DNA of 39,886 nt from Chromera velia (Eukaryota; Sar; Chromeraceae), in contig JAHBMJ010002961.1 of assembly GCA_018398765.1 (NCBI GenBank), positions 32,467 through 72,352 on the forward strand, given 5' to 3'. Below the pieces are notes generated by a model, which had not been told where the DNA came from, made no database searches, and saw nothing but the letters and a program-made list of their open reading frames with translations. Positions 1 through 12,800 of the stretch are shown here, piece after piece (the first letter of the stretch is position 1; each line of letters starts with the position of its first letter). The translations under genes and the position numbers were made by a program.

Positions 1-79
1 GGGGGGGGGGGGGAAGGAGTCGATCTACACAGGCCTTTCATCTTCCTTTTTCGACCAGGAAGAAAGGGAGGTTGTAATC

Positions 80-398
80 ATGAAAGAAGAAAGAAAAAAG
101 AGGTCTGTAGGCATTTCATGTGCTTTCTTCCACAAGAAAGAAAGGAACAAATCGCACACGAAAGAAAAGGTTTATTCGAGCGCCAAGAAGGCGAAAAAGG
201 AGGGCATGCAGATGAAGGCATCACAGAGTCGCGAACGGACGGGACACTCAGGGCGTGGAGGGAAGCTCCGCCGCCGTCCACTCGTCTTCCAACAAGTTCG
301 TATCTCATCCCCATTCAAGCGTCCTTGTTCCTTTCTTTGGGTGCTTTTCTGTGCGGTCCTGTGGCAACTGATGTGCGGTCCTTTGGCAGAGGCAACTG
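80..398 (+). CDS. Exon 1: N-terminus with signal sequence or signal anchor
   Basis: Encodes 106 residues plus one base. Residues about 84-98 form a hydrophobic core ([15 protein letters not shown]) followed by CGPLAEA, a plausible signal-peptidase site. The first Met (80) leaves about 80 basic residues before the core, which is long for a signal peptide. Met codons at 206 and 212 would shorten this to about 40. The true start is undecided. Donor GTAAGT at 399, phase 1. An RNA 5' end could also lie upstream of the window. Confidence 0.5.
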
Positions 399-723
399 GT
401 AAGTGCAGTGTGTCCAGACAGATGCTGCGTGCGCATTGAGTTCTTGATTTTCTTTCTTCCTTCCAGCCTTCCTGCCTGCATTCCCGCCTCTCGGCCTTTC
501 TGCCTTCTTTCTTTCTTCATGTCCAATGGTAAAAGACTTGCATGCGCAAGGAGGCATGCATCCCTCGGTTTCATTCTGGCCTTTTTGCTGTTTGCTTCTC
601 AAAGACGTTCTGCTCTCAATTAGGCTGCACCTCCTGTGCGTGCTTCGATGGATGCACTTTCCCCGGCCGTCTTTCGGATGAGTCACTGCTGCTCCTTCAT
701 TTTCTCAGGGGAAGGGACAGTCC

Positions 724-757
<34 letters not shown>

Positions 758-790
758 TTCACAGACCCTTCTTTTCCTTTTCTCTTGTCC

Positions 791-825
<35 letters not shown>

Positions 826-3800
826 CAAAACGAAGCAGCACAAGGGACGGTCCAGGTTCCCCCATCAGACATCGGGGAGGCTCTGACTTGGACGACAGAC
901 TCCAGTGTGACCTATGGGGGCCTGAACACTTTCTACAAGGACTCCTCCTCAGGGCCTTGTCCGGGGCGATACAGAGCGCGCACGAACAACACCTGGTGGG
1001 CAAGCGGGCCTCCAAACGCGGTGTTTGATAACACCATTGACTCCAGCATCTATTCCACTCTGGGCGAGTTGGTTTGCAGCACAGACGTCGACTGCAACAT
1101 CGAGCTCATCCTCGAGATTCCGTGCCTTGCTTACTTGAGTTCATATCAGATGAAGGCACGAACAAGTTGTTGCGGCGCGAGAGTCCCGACATCTTTTGTC
1201 GTCTCCGGCTCTCTTGACGGGGGGAGCGACTGGACTCAAATTGATGCACGCAATGGAGAGGCGGCTTTCTCTGACAACGAGACGAGAGACTTCACCCTGA
1301 CCGGTGCCAGCCAGGCTCTGGGTCCATTCCGATGGTTCAAGCTCCTCATCAAGAGGACGGGGTCCGCAACTACAGACGCACTGGACCTGGACAACGTCTT
1401 CATGTACGCAACAATCGGTATGTAGGTGTGGGCGGGTGGGGGAATGACTTTGTTTGAACAGCATCGGGGGACATGCAGGGGGAAGCAGGTCGGGAAATCT
1501 GTGCAGATGATCGAATCCCCGTATGTCGGTTGACTCTGCCTGGGTGCATGGAAAGGAGCACAAACAAGAATGAAGGCATTCCTTGGAGAGAGCTCCATTC
1601 CCGTTGCATGGCACAAACAAGAATGAAGGCATTCCTTGGAGAGAGCTCCATTCCCGTTGCATGCACATCTGCGAAAAGGAGTTCGTGTTCCCTACCAACG
1701 AATGCGTGAATTCATGCGATGAGAAGTCAACAAACAGGAGACAGATCCGCGCTCCCTTGCCCACCCCCATGGTGCCCCCTTCCTTTCTGTTGCCGCTTTT
1801 CTCTTCCTCCTCATGCATCCACGCCACGCCCCCTCCTTCTTTCTGCCATCTTACTGGTCGGGTGGGTGGAGGCGTGCTGAAGCATCAAGCATGCATCGTG
1901 AACTCCCAATGTGCCTCCCTCAGTTTCTTTTTTTGCTTCTTTCCTTTGTGCTGTTTTTCCTTTCTTTCTTGCCTCTCTCTCCCGCACTCTCTCAGCCCCT
2001 CCCCCCCCTCCTCTTCCTTTCTGTCGCTCTTGTTCCTTCGTTACTTCCTCCTTTCTCCTTTCTTTCTGGTGTTTTCTGCGAACTTGAAAAAAAGTGTTCT
2101 CTCAATCTACACACACAGGCGAGTGCAATGAGACACTTAGTGGCTGTGACGATAACATAACTTGCACCAACACGCCTGTGATCAATGCACTGCTTCTTTG
2201 TATCGTTCTTTCTTTCTTTCTCCCTGCATGCAATATTACATCCAATTAATGTGCTTCAATGTATGCCGCTCGTGTTCATGGCTCTTGCTCGGCCCCGTAC
2301 GCTCGCTTTCCATTCCTTCTTCCCCTCCACGAACGAATGCAGCGCCGGCGCTTCCGTTTACTTTCATACAGAATTCTTTCATACAGAATTCGGCGCTCCC
2401 TGAAAAAGAATTCTGTATGAAAGTAAACGCATGCATCCTTCTTCCCCTCCACGAACGAATGCAGCGCCGGCGCTTCCCCCCACGGACGTCGGCCAGGCCA
2501 ACACGTGGACGAAGGACGGCACGGAGACCTTGAACAGCATCTACTCCATCTACAAAGACTACAGCGGAGACGAGACGACATGCACCGGGAGGTTCCGGGT
2601 CAAGACGAACACGGCGTGGGTGCAGGATGCGGGCGTGTCTTCGTATGCAAGCGACGAGTGGCCTCCCTCGGGGGCTTTTGACCGGATTGTGCAGGTATGT
2701 GTGCATTTATTTTCATACAGAATTAATTTAGTACGTATGAATACTGTACGAAAATAAACGTGTGCAAGCAACGAGTGGCCTCCCTCGGGGGCTTTTGACC
2801 GGATTGTGCAGGTGGGTATGTGTGGGCTGCATGCATGTCGATCCATCAAGTGTATTAAACGGAATTGTATCCCCCTACTCACATACGTTTACAGGATATG
2901 TGTCAGAATACACACTCTCATTGCGGCCGTCTTCGAGAGCACGTGGCCGCATTTTGCAGCTCCGTCTGTTTTGATTGTATGTTTTGTGGAGAAGAGTGCG
3001 CATCAGGCAAACAAGATGTTCAAATATGCACCTTGTACAAAAGCTTTTTTTTTTCTGTATGAAAAAGAATTCTGTATGGACCTTGTACAACGCATGCACC
3101 TTGTACAAAAGATACACCCCACGCATGGGAAAAAAAGAACTTTTGTTACGACATATGCACAGCTTTTTTTTGTCCAGATGCTTAAGGTCATGCAGCATGC
3201 ACTTCCATTGCATATCTACAAAGATGGGGTACATGGAAGAGTCAGTATGCAAACACAAAAGAAAGAAAGAAAGAAAGAAAGGAAGGGAGGGAGCGAGGGA
3301 GGGAGGAAGGAAGGAAGGAAGGAAAGAAAGAAAGAAAGAAAGAAAGAAAGAATGAAAGAATGAATGAATGAATGAAAGAATGAAAGAATGAATGAATGAA
3401 AGAAAGAATGAATGAAAGAATGAAAGAATGAACGAACGAACGAATGAATGAATGAAAGAAAGAATGAATGAAAGAATGAATGAAAGAATGAAAGAATGAA
3501 TGAATGAAAGAAAGAATGAATGAAAGAATGAAAGAATGAACGAACGAACGAATGAATGAATGAAAGAAAGAATGAAAGAATGAATGAATGAAAGAAAGAA
3601 AGAAAGAATGAAAGAATGAAAGAAAAATGAACGAACGAATGAAAGAATGAATGAAAGAATGAAAGAATGAACGAACGAACGAACGAACGAATCTTGCAGG
3701 ATGACATAGTTGCGGGGTGGGCGCCCAGTGGAGTTTCGGGGTCGGGTGGCAGCAGTGACTCCGAAGTTCGCCTGATCGTAGAGCTTCCTTGCTTCATTCA

Positions 3801-6800
3801 CCTGAAGTTCTTCACGATCACTTACAGAGACTACGCAGTAGGGAACCAAGGGCCGGTGAAATTTACGGTGTATGGGGCGGCCCCGATCTTGCCATCTCGG
3901 GGCAATCCTTTTGTTGCACTGGCCACATTTGATGGAGAGACGGGGTGGGGTGCTGAGGAGACGCGCACCTTCTCAGTGAACAGCACAACACCGTACAATA
4001 TTTTCGATTTCGTCTTTCATCGAATTGATGACACTGCGGCCTCCGGTATTCTGGCCATTGGGGACATTGTTCTCTATCCTTCTGAGACCCTTGGTGAGTG
4101 CATGTTGATTCTCTCTCTCTCTCGGTCGAATCATGTGGTTTCCTTCCGACTTTGGGTTCGGAATGCTCCTGCAGGGGTATGTCTCTTTGACTGAAAAAGA
4201 AAGACAAGTTTTCAGAGTCAGACCTCGATTGCACTTGATTGACGAAATGTATCTGTCTGCTTCTCAGTCTCGCACCGACAATTTGAAGTTTCGACCGAGC
4301 TCTACATGATTTTGACAAGCCCGCTGACCAGGTTCTTCATCAATGAATGAATGCATTTACCCAACACCCATGCATATCGATTTCTTTCTTCCCGCATGAA
4401 TGAAGCCTTGGAGGTCATCCCCCCCATGGACATCGGGGCGTCGACCGAATGGACGAAGGACAGCAGCGTGACTTCCAATGGGCAGTACTCGATGTACAAG
4501 GACTACGCTGGGAGCGTGTGTCCAGGGCGGTATCGGGGTCTCTCGAACATGGCCTGGTTGAACGACGATGGGTGGACAAGCGGGGCGACAACGTTCGGGT
4601 CCAACGAGTGGCCCGTCTCTGGGGCGTTTGACTTCAAGTTGGGGTCCTCGAATGACAACTTCGGATTCTCTGTTGACTCCATTCCTAACTCGGGCACCGA
4701 TAGCGGTACCGACGCAACTTTAGAGGTCGTCCTTCACACTCCGTGCAGAATGAAGGTGGAGGGATTCGCAATCACACACAGAGATGGGACCCAAGACTAT
4801 GTCGGTCAGGCTCCACACACAATGACTCTCTACGGATCGGCCGATGCGGGTGCTTCGTGGTCGGCGTTGGGATTCTTCACAGGCGAAACGTCATGGGTGA
4901 AGAAGGCGACGAAAATCTTCCCTGCCGACAGCAGTCTGGGTTTTTTTGATCAGTTCAAATTCCATCTCCAAAAATTGAACTGGGCCTCTGACCAGTCCCT
5001 GGCGATCAGTGACATGTATCTGCTGGCTTCAGCCGAAGGTTGGTTGGATTACATTTAAATGAAATAGCCCTCCCCCTCTCTTTTTTCTCTAGTCTAATGC
5101 GAATTGGACTATTTCAAGAGTGACCCTTCTCAATGGATTCCTTCTGACACCCAGCTAGCTTGTTTTTCCTGGCCATCGTCTCATCTGTTCTCTTATGCTC
5201 ATTTACGCAGCTTCCTAGTAACGGGGGAAAGAACGGCAAACATTCTGTGTGTTGTCTGTATACAAGCATGCTAACTGACGGCAGATCATCTCTCTCTCTG
5301 TTCGACTTGAAGTTTCTCTCTCATGCATGAGGATCGTCGCTCCTTCATTGCATGCTTAGTTCCTTTCGTTGCGTGGTCATGGCGCGTCCGGACGTCCACG
5401 CTTGTTTTTGGCCCCCACACTTTTTTCCTCGGTATGTAGAGGCTTTCATTGCTCGGTCTCTTCTCTAATGTCCGAGTCACCTTTACCCGTTTTTTCCCTT
5501 TGTCTGTCGAAAATGCAGTTCTGACGCAGATTCCCCCCTCCGACATCGGCACCGCCACCACATGGACAAAAGACCCCTCGGTAACCTACAACAACATCCC
5601 TTCCATGTACACAGACTACAACGGCTCCGTATGTCCAGGGAAGTTTAGGGCGACGACCAACGAAGTGCATTTCGGAGACGGCGGTTGGTACTCTACGAGC
5701 GACCCTTGGTTTGTGGCCGGGGCGTTCGATCGGCAGCCTCTGGCAACTCACGGGTCAGGGACCGGATACTGTACAGCCAGTAGCTCGGTCAGCGGATATG
5801 CGGATGCCGGGGAGTCGAACGTGGAGCTGATCCTCCAGACTCCTTGCAGCGTTCATCTGAAGGAATACGGGATCACTTCCCGAAACGACAACAACGCACC
5901 CAATCTTTCACCGAGCAAGATGATCGTTTACGGGTCTGCAGACGGAAGTAGTTGGACACAGATAGGATCGTTCACGAATGAAACCTCGTGGACCCAGGGA
6001 GAGCGAAAGAACTTCGCTGCCGACAGTACACTGGGTCCCTTCACCTACTTCAAATTTGACTCGCGAAGGATCTCGAAGGCGGACAGCTGGTACCTCTGCT
6101 TTGGAGAACTACACCTGCTGGCGTCGAGCGTTACTGGTCAGTTCTGCTGAGAAGTGCAGCCGTACAAACAAAAGAAACAAAGAAAGAAAGAAACCAAAAA
6201 CAAGGAAAGAAAGATACAAGGAAACAAAGGAGATGAGAACCTGAAGGGCACTACGATTATTCTTGCTGTAAGAACCTGCAGCGCACCGCGGTCGTTCTGT
6301 CTGTAGCTGACTACAGAAGCGTTCCTTCTCTCTGTTCATATCTCTTTTCAGTTCGTCTGTGACCTTGGTTGACCTTACACAGTTCCCAAAGAGAAACGAA
6401 GCGTGCTCCTTTTTTCCTCTTCTGCCCGCTTCTAGCTTTCAGACAACAGAAACTCATGCACGGTTTCGTCCTTCGCATCTGTCCCCCTGCAGATCTGTGC
6501 GGAGACGGGTCACATAACTGTGACGCCAACGCCACCTGCACAAACGCCGGCAGCTCCTTCACCTGCGCGTGCAACGGGGGCTTGGATGGCGACGGCATTT
6601 CGTGCTCTGCACTCACTCTGATCCCTCCTGCGGACATCGGCACCTCTGCCACGTGGACGAAGGACCCGTCCGTCACGTACAACACCATCTACACGCTCTA
6701 CAAGGACTATGGAGGAAGCGTGTGTCCAGGAAGGTACAGAGCCAAAGCCAACATAGCGTGGTATGGAGACGGGGGGTGGTATTCTTTCGGTTCCGGTGAG

Positions 6801-9717
6801 TGGGCGCCCAGCGGGTTGTTTGACCGAAAGGTTGGGTACGATACCGTTGACAACGGCTTCAGCAGTGACGTCGGTAACGTTGCAAATACTGGCACAGATG
6901 TGGCAGCCGATGGGAATGTCGAGGTTGTCATTCAGGTTCCTTGCAGTGCCCGGCTCCATTCTTACGGGATCCAAGCAAGAGGCAATGACGGATTCTTCAG
7001 TACTGAGGCGGTACCTTCAAAGGCCATCGTTTATGGGTCCACAGATGAAAGTACATGGACTCCTATTGGTTCCTTCTCGGGCGAGATTCTCTGGTCCCCT
7101 GCACTCACAAAGTGGTTTACTTCCAACAGCACAACCACAGAGTATTACAACCACTTCAAGTTTAGCTTTCTGAAAGTCTCAAGCGCCACGGATTTTTGGA
7201 TTGCTTTCGGAGACATTGAACTTTACACAGACAACTGGATAGGTAAGTACATACATGCCCATGCAGCGGTGGGAGTGTGTGTGCTTCTCGTACTTTTCGA
7301 TTTTTTTCCTGCTTCTACATCTCAATCGCACTTCTCGAGAGGACGAAAAAAGAGTCTTTAAACCTGAACTTTTGGTACAAAATGTTGTTCTCGTTGTTGC
7401 GTGTTCAAAATCCATCCTTTTTTCTCCTCTCCCCGCCCCTCGACGCCCGCTCGGTTGTTGCTGTCCTCAATTTCTCTTTATTCTTTCATTCCTTTCTTGC
7501 TTTCTTGCTTCGTTCCATCCGGCTTGCTCACGACACTGATCTGCTCCCTGCACGCAACAAAGGAGCTTGTTTTCTCTCTTCTTTCTTGCGTGTTTTCTTA
7601 CTGACTTTTTTTTCTCATTTTGTCTTACTGACTTTTTTTCTTACTGACTTTTCTTACTGAATCTCTATTTTGCAGACCTCTGCACCCTCTCGGCTCACAA
7701 CTGCGACGCCAACGCGACGTGTGCAAACGCCGGCAGCTCCTTCACCTGCGCGTGCAACTCCGGTTTCACAGGAGACGGCGTCTCTTCCTGCTCTGCCCTC
7801 ACTCTCATTCCCCCCTCAGACATCGGAAGAGGCGATACATGGACGAAGGACGCAACCGTCACGCACAACTCCGTCTACACGCTCTACAAGGACTACAGCG
7901 GGAGCGTGTGTAGAGGCAGATACAGAGCTAAGGCCAACATTGCGTGGGTAGGCGATGCAGGCAGTGGGGGAGGCTTTGGCGTCAGCGAGTGGGCGCCCAG
8001 TGGAGCCTTCGACGGGGTGGGGGGGGCTACCCAGCAGACGTCTGGCTTCTCGCCCCATGTCCCACAACCCGGGACTGATGCGGCGAGTGATGCTGATATC
8101 GAATTGATTCTGCAGACGCCCTGTCTTTTGGAAATGCACGAGTACGCAATCCAAGCGAGAGTGGACGCCTCGGCGTCCCAAACTTCCCAAACTCCGAGCA
8201 AGATGAGCGTCAGAGGATCGTTGGATTGTTCGGGCACCTGGACAGAGCTCGGGTCTTTTGAGGGAGAAATTAATTGGAGTACTGCGGAGACGCGCAGCTT
8301 CAGTGTCAACAGCACTCTTGGGGCCTTCAACTGCTTTTCCTTTACTGCAAAGAGAGTGTCGCAAGCGGCGGACAAGACCATGAGTATTGGAGACATCAAG
8401 CTGTATGGTGTTGAGATGAACAGTCAGTCAGTGATTGCTTGCAATGAATTCAGTTTATTTGGATGGACACTTCGGTATATGAATGCATTCAGTCGAGTGA
8501 ACGTTCAAGCATTCAGCCGCGTGGAGTGAGACAAGGGGTCAAAGCAATGAATGCGAATAGAAAAGAGGTTGAGGTAGATCAAAGGAATACGTTCAGAAAG
8601 ATCGATCGAGAACTTCTCATTTTTCTTCTTAATTCTCGCTTTTCGAGACTGCAGGCATCATCTCTTTTTTGTTCGTCTTGAACGATCTGTGTTTGGTGTG
8701 CATGCCTTGTTTTCACCCCGACTTCCTTCTTTCCCCCTCTCCATGTTGCCCAGAGAACAAACAGTGCATTCGTTCATTGCCGCGTCGAATGAAGAAACCA
8801 ACACCAAAGGAGAATCATCTGAAAGAAAGCACTGCACGCTTACATACTCGATGCTCGTCGTGGCCACCCCGCGACGGTCCCACTTGGTTCCCTTCCACTC
8901 ACCGCTCGTGACACATTTTGATTGATGTTCATGCAAAGCTTGACGATCGAAGAACATCCTCTCCTATGCATATGTATCTGCACCCAATCCCATACAACGA
9001 AACATGCGCGAACGGTCGACCGCATCGAACGAACTACACGCACACCTTCTATATGATGAACATGCGCTCAGAATGAGCCTTTGTGCGTTCTGTTTCAATG
9101 CAGTCATTCCCCCCTCTGACATCGGGACGGGCGGCGGTTGGACGAAGGACCCGTCTGTGACCTTCAACGGCGTGAAGACAGTCTACAAAGATTACACAGG
9201 CGCCGTCTGTCCGGGCAGGTACAGAGCGATGAGCAATCTAGCATGGGCCAACGACAACGGTTGGTATTCATTCGGGGCGAATGAGTGGCCGCCCTCCGGT
9301 GCCTTCGACCGACAGATCGCGAACGACAATTTGGTGACTGGCTATCATACTGCAGCTGTTCTACTTAATTCAGGCATGTCGGTGGGTCCCGATGCCAATT
9401 TGGAGCTTGTGCTCAGAGTTCCCTGCAGTATCAGTCTCGAGTTCTTTGACGTCCAAGCTCGTGCAGTTGCTCTTGACACCACTGCGAGCAAGGCAGCGAT
9501 GTACGGGTCGACAGATGGAAGCAGTTGGACTCTGCTGGGATCGTTTTCGGGAGAGACCAGCTGGACGTCGGGCGAGACAAGAAGGTTTTCTGCCGACAGT
9601 TCCTTGGGCCCTTTCAACTACTTCAAGCTCGATGTTCAGAAGCTCCAAACATCAACGGACAACGGGACTGCTGTCGGTGATGTAGCTCTAATCGGCTCTG
9701 TGACAGGTCTGTCTGTG

Positions 9718-9764
<47 letters not shown>

Positions 9765-9773
9765 TGTGTCTCC

Positions 9774-9812
<39 letters not shown>

Positions 9813-12800
9813 TGTGTTTATGTGTGATCACGGAATGAAAAGGATTCATTCCTATGAATCCGTCAAATGGATGTTCACACAGAACTTTCAAGCACCAGAA
9901 AGATCGCGAGCCGCACGTCCAAATCTCCTCGGTAGCATGCTCACATTTTGGATCTGCACATGCAGGCTGATATGAATTGCGCAAGATCGAGGGAGGTTTC
10001 TTGCACGCACACGCACTTGTGCTCTCGAGACTGGTGCCCTGCATTCCTTGATTTGCCAAGACGATTCTCACCATGCGGACTGCTTTCTTTGATAAACTCT
10101 GCGTCCTGTCTGTGGCTGGGGTCTGGCCTGGTTTTCAAACTCCCTCGACAAAGCACCCGGGCCCCCCTTATGCTTCCTTCCATCAATCCCTTTGTCCTTA
10201 ATGCCCTTCTCTGCAGACCTGTGCGGAGACTCATCTCACAACTGTGACGGCAACGCGACCTGTGCAAACTCAGGCAGCTCCTTCACCTGCGCGTGCAACT
10301 ACGGCTTCACAGGCGACGGCCTCTCCTGCTCTGCCCTCACCCTCGTTCCGTCTGCAGACATAGGCGCGGGAGGCACGTGGACGGAAGACTCCTCTGAGAC
10401 CTACAGCGGCCTCTCGACCTTCACCAAGGGCTACAGCGGTACCATCTGCCCAGGGACGTTCCGAGCTAAAACCAACAAAGCATGGAACCCCTCAGGGACC
10501 CTCCGGGGGTATCCCTCCGGGGCGTTCGACAGAAAGCCTGTGTCGTTCGGCGAGGCCTTCTATGCGTCCACCACCCCTGCCCCCTCCAACGTCGGGACGG
10601 ACAGCGGCACGAATGGGGACGTCGAACTGATCATCGACCTCCCCTGCATGATGCCGCTGCTGTCCTACGGCATCCAGCCTCAAGACACAGGCACCCATCT
10701 AACCCAAACTCCCTCCCAGCTGGTGGTGTCTGGGTCGGTAGACGGGGGGACCTCTTGGACAGAGGTGGCGTCGTACACTGGGGAGGTGAACAACTGGGAG
10801 TTTGGGGTCACCAGAGGATTTCAGGTCAACACGTCAAACGCGGATGCTGCAAAGGCGTACAGCTCCTTCAAGTTTGACATCCAGAAGATCTCCTCCGCCA
10901 CTGACGTCGCAGTTGTCATCGGTGACATTGAGCTCTACACTGACCCAGGTCAGTCTGATGGTTGGATTGTTCAGAACACGGAGAGGACAGGGGAATGGAT
11001 CACTCAAAAGAGAGGCCTCGCAGATCGCATGCTCGAAAGCAGCATAGCGAGGGAAAGACTGGCAAGGTTCTGTGTGTACACGCAAATGACGGATCAAGCG
11101 TTTCTTGACTTGAAGCCTGTGCTGAGGATCCACCATACCTCCCTCACTCCCCCCTGCCTCCCTTTTTGATTTCCTTTTTTCACTCTGTCATTGCCCGTTT
11201 GTTTGTCGTGACGGTCGCTTCGCACACGTTCTTCCTCGGCATGCAGGGAGGGGCTTTTATTGCTCGGTCTCTTCTCTAATGCCTGAGTCACGCTAGAGCA
11301 CCCACCCACCTCTTTTTCACCTTGTTTGTCCAAAATGCAGTTTTGGCGGTCACCCAGATCCCGCCATCAGATATCGGAGCTGGCAACACATGGACGAACG
11401 ACCCCTCGACGACCCACAACGGTCTGAACACCCAATACACCGACTACGCAGGAAGCGTGTGCCCCGGCCGTTACAGAGTGATGTCAAACACGGATTGGAC
11501 GTCTGGTTCCACCACTGTGTACGACGCCAACCCACCAATATGGGCTCCAAGCTCCGTCTTCGACAGGGGGGGCTTCAGTTATCAAGCGGAAGGGAGTCAG
11601 GAAGGCCAATCCAGTGGGGCAGAGTCAAACACCGAGGTTATTCTGCACACGCCTTGCAGCGTTACTCTGTCTTCTTACACAGTGACAGCGAGGAGCGCTA
11701 CAAGCGTAGCACCCGACAAAACACCCAGCAAAATGGTGGTGTACGGCTCGGTAGACGGCAATGCGTGGACAGAACTCGGATCGTACTCGGGTGAGACCTC
11801 ATGGGCTGCAAGCGAAGTCAAGACATTTTCTGCGAACGCCTCTCTGGGGTTCTTCAACTACTTCAAGTTCGACATTCGAAAAATCTCGGGAGCTGCCAAT
11901 AGTCGCGCGACCTTAAGCGAGATTGAAATTTTCGGCTTCATCCAAGGTCGGTTGGTCGTTTGGCGTGCGAGCATGCATGGATGGAAAGAGGTCCATGACG
12001 TCAAGCCTCGATCCCTTCTCTTCTCTTCTCTTCTTTCGGAGGGAGAAGACTCTTCTATTCGATTCCTTTCATCGTTCTTTATCGGCATGTACTTGTTTGT
12101 CTGCTTGCAGATCTGTGTGGTGACGGCACCGCCAACTGCCACGCGAACGCGACGTGCGCAAACGCAGGAGACAGCTTCACCTGTTCATGCAACTGGGGGT
12201 TCTCGGGGGACGGCGTCTCCTCGTGCACCCCCCTCACTCAGATCCCCCCTTCGGACATCGGCAGAGGAGACACGTGGACGAAGGACGACAGCGTCACATA
12301 CAGCAGCATGTATACACTCTTCACCGACTACACAGGCAGCACGTGTCCAGGAATCTACCGGGCGAGGACGAACACGGCGTGGTCAAACGATCCAGGGACC
12401 GGGAGTTGGGCTACAAATGAGTGGCCACCGAGCGGGGCGTTTGACCGGGTGGCCTGGGGCAACGGCAACAAAGCTGGTTACAGGACAGCAAGTGAAACAA
12501 TCCCGGGAACTTCAGCAGGGTCTGATTCCAACGTGGAGGTACTCTTAGAGCTCCCCTGCTTTATGCGTCTCGATCAGTTTGATGTGCAGGGACGATACCC
12601 AGGGCCACCGGATGGTTCGGCGACTCAATCTCCGAGCAAGGCTGAGATCCTAGGGTCGACCGACCTGAGCACCTGGACACTTCTGGGTTCATTCAGTGGA
12701 GAGATCAGTTGGGCGTCTCGGGAGACAAAGAGCTTCACTGCCAACAGCACTGCTGGAGCGTTCAAGCATTTCAAGCTTGTTGGACAGAGGCTCAGTGGGA

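Noticed and set aside
3257-3692. Possible CRISPR-like array
   Set aside because: Repeats are 4-nt tandem units without unique spacers, in a eukaryotic intron.
3216-3797. 193-residue minus-strand open frame
   Set aside because: Same repeat array in another frame; no natural composition.
2875-3849. 324-residue open frame on the minus strand (Phe/Ser/His/Ile-rich)
   Set aside because: Most of it is the translation of the GAAN tetranucleotide array; its ends lie antisense to exon 4 and in intron sequence.
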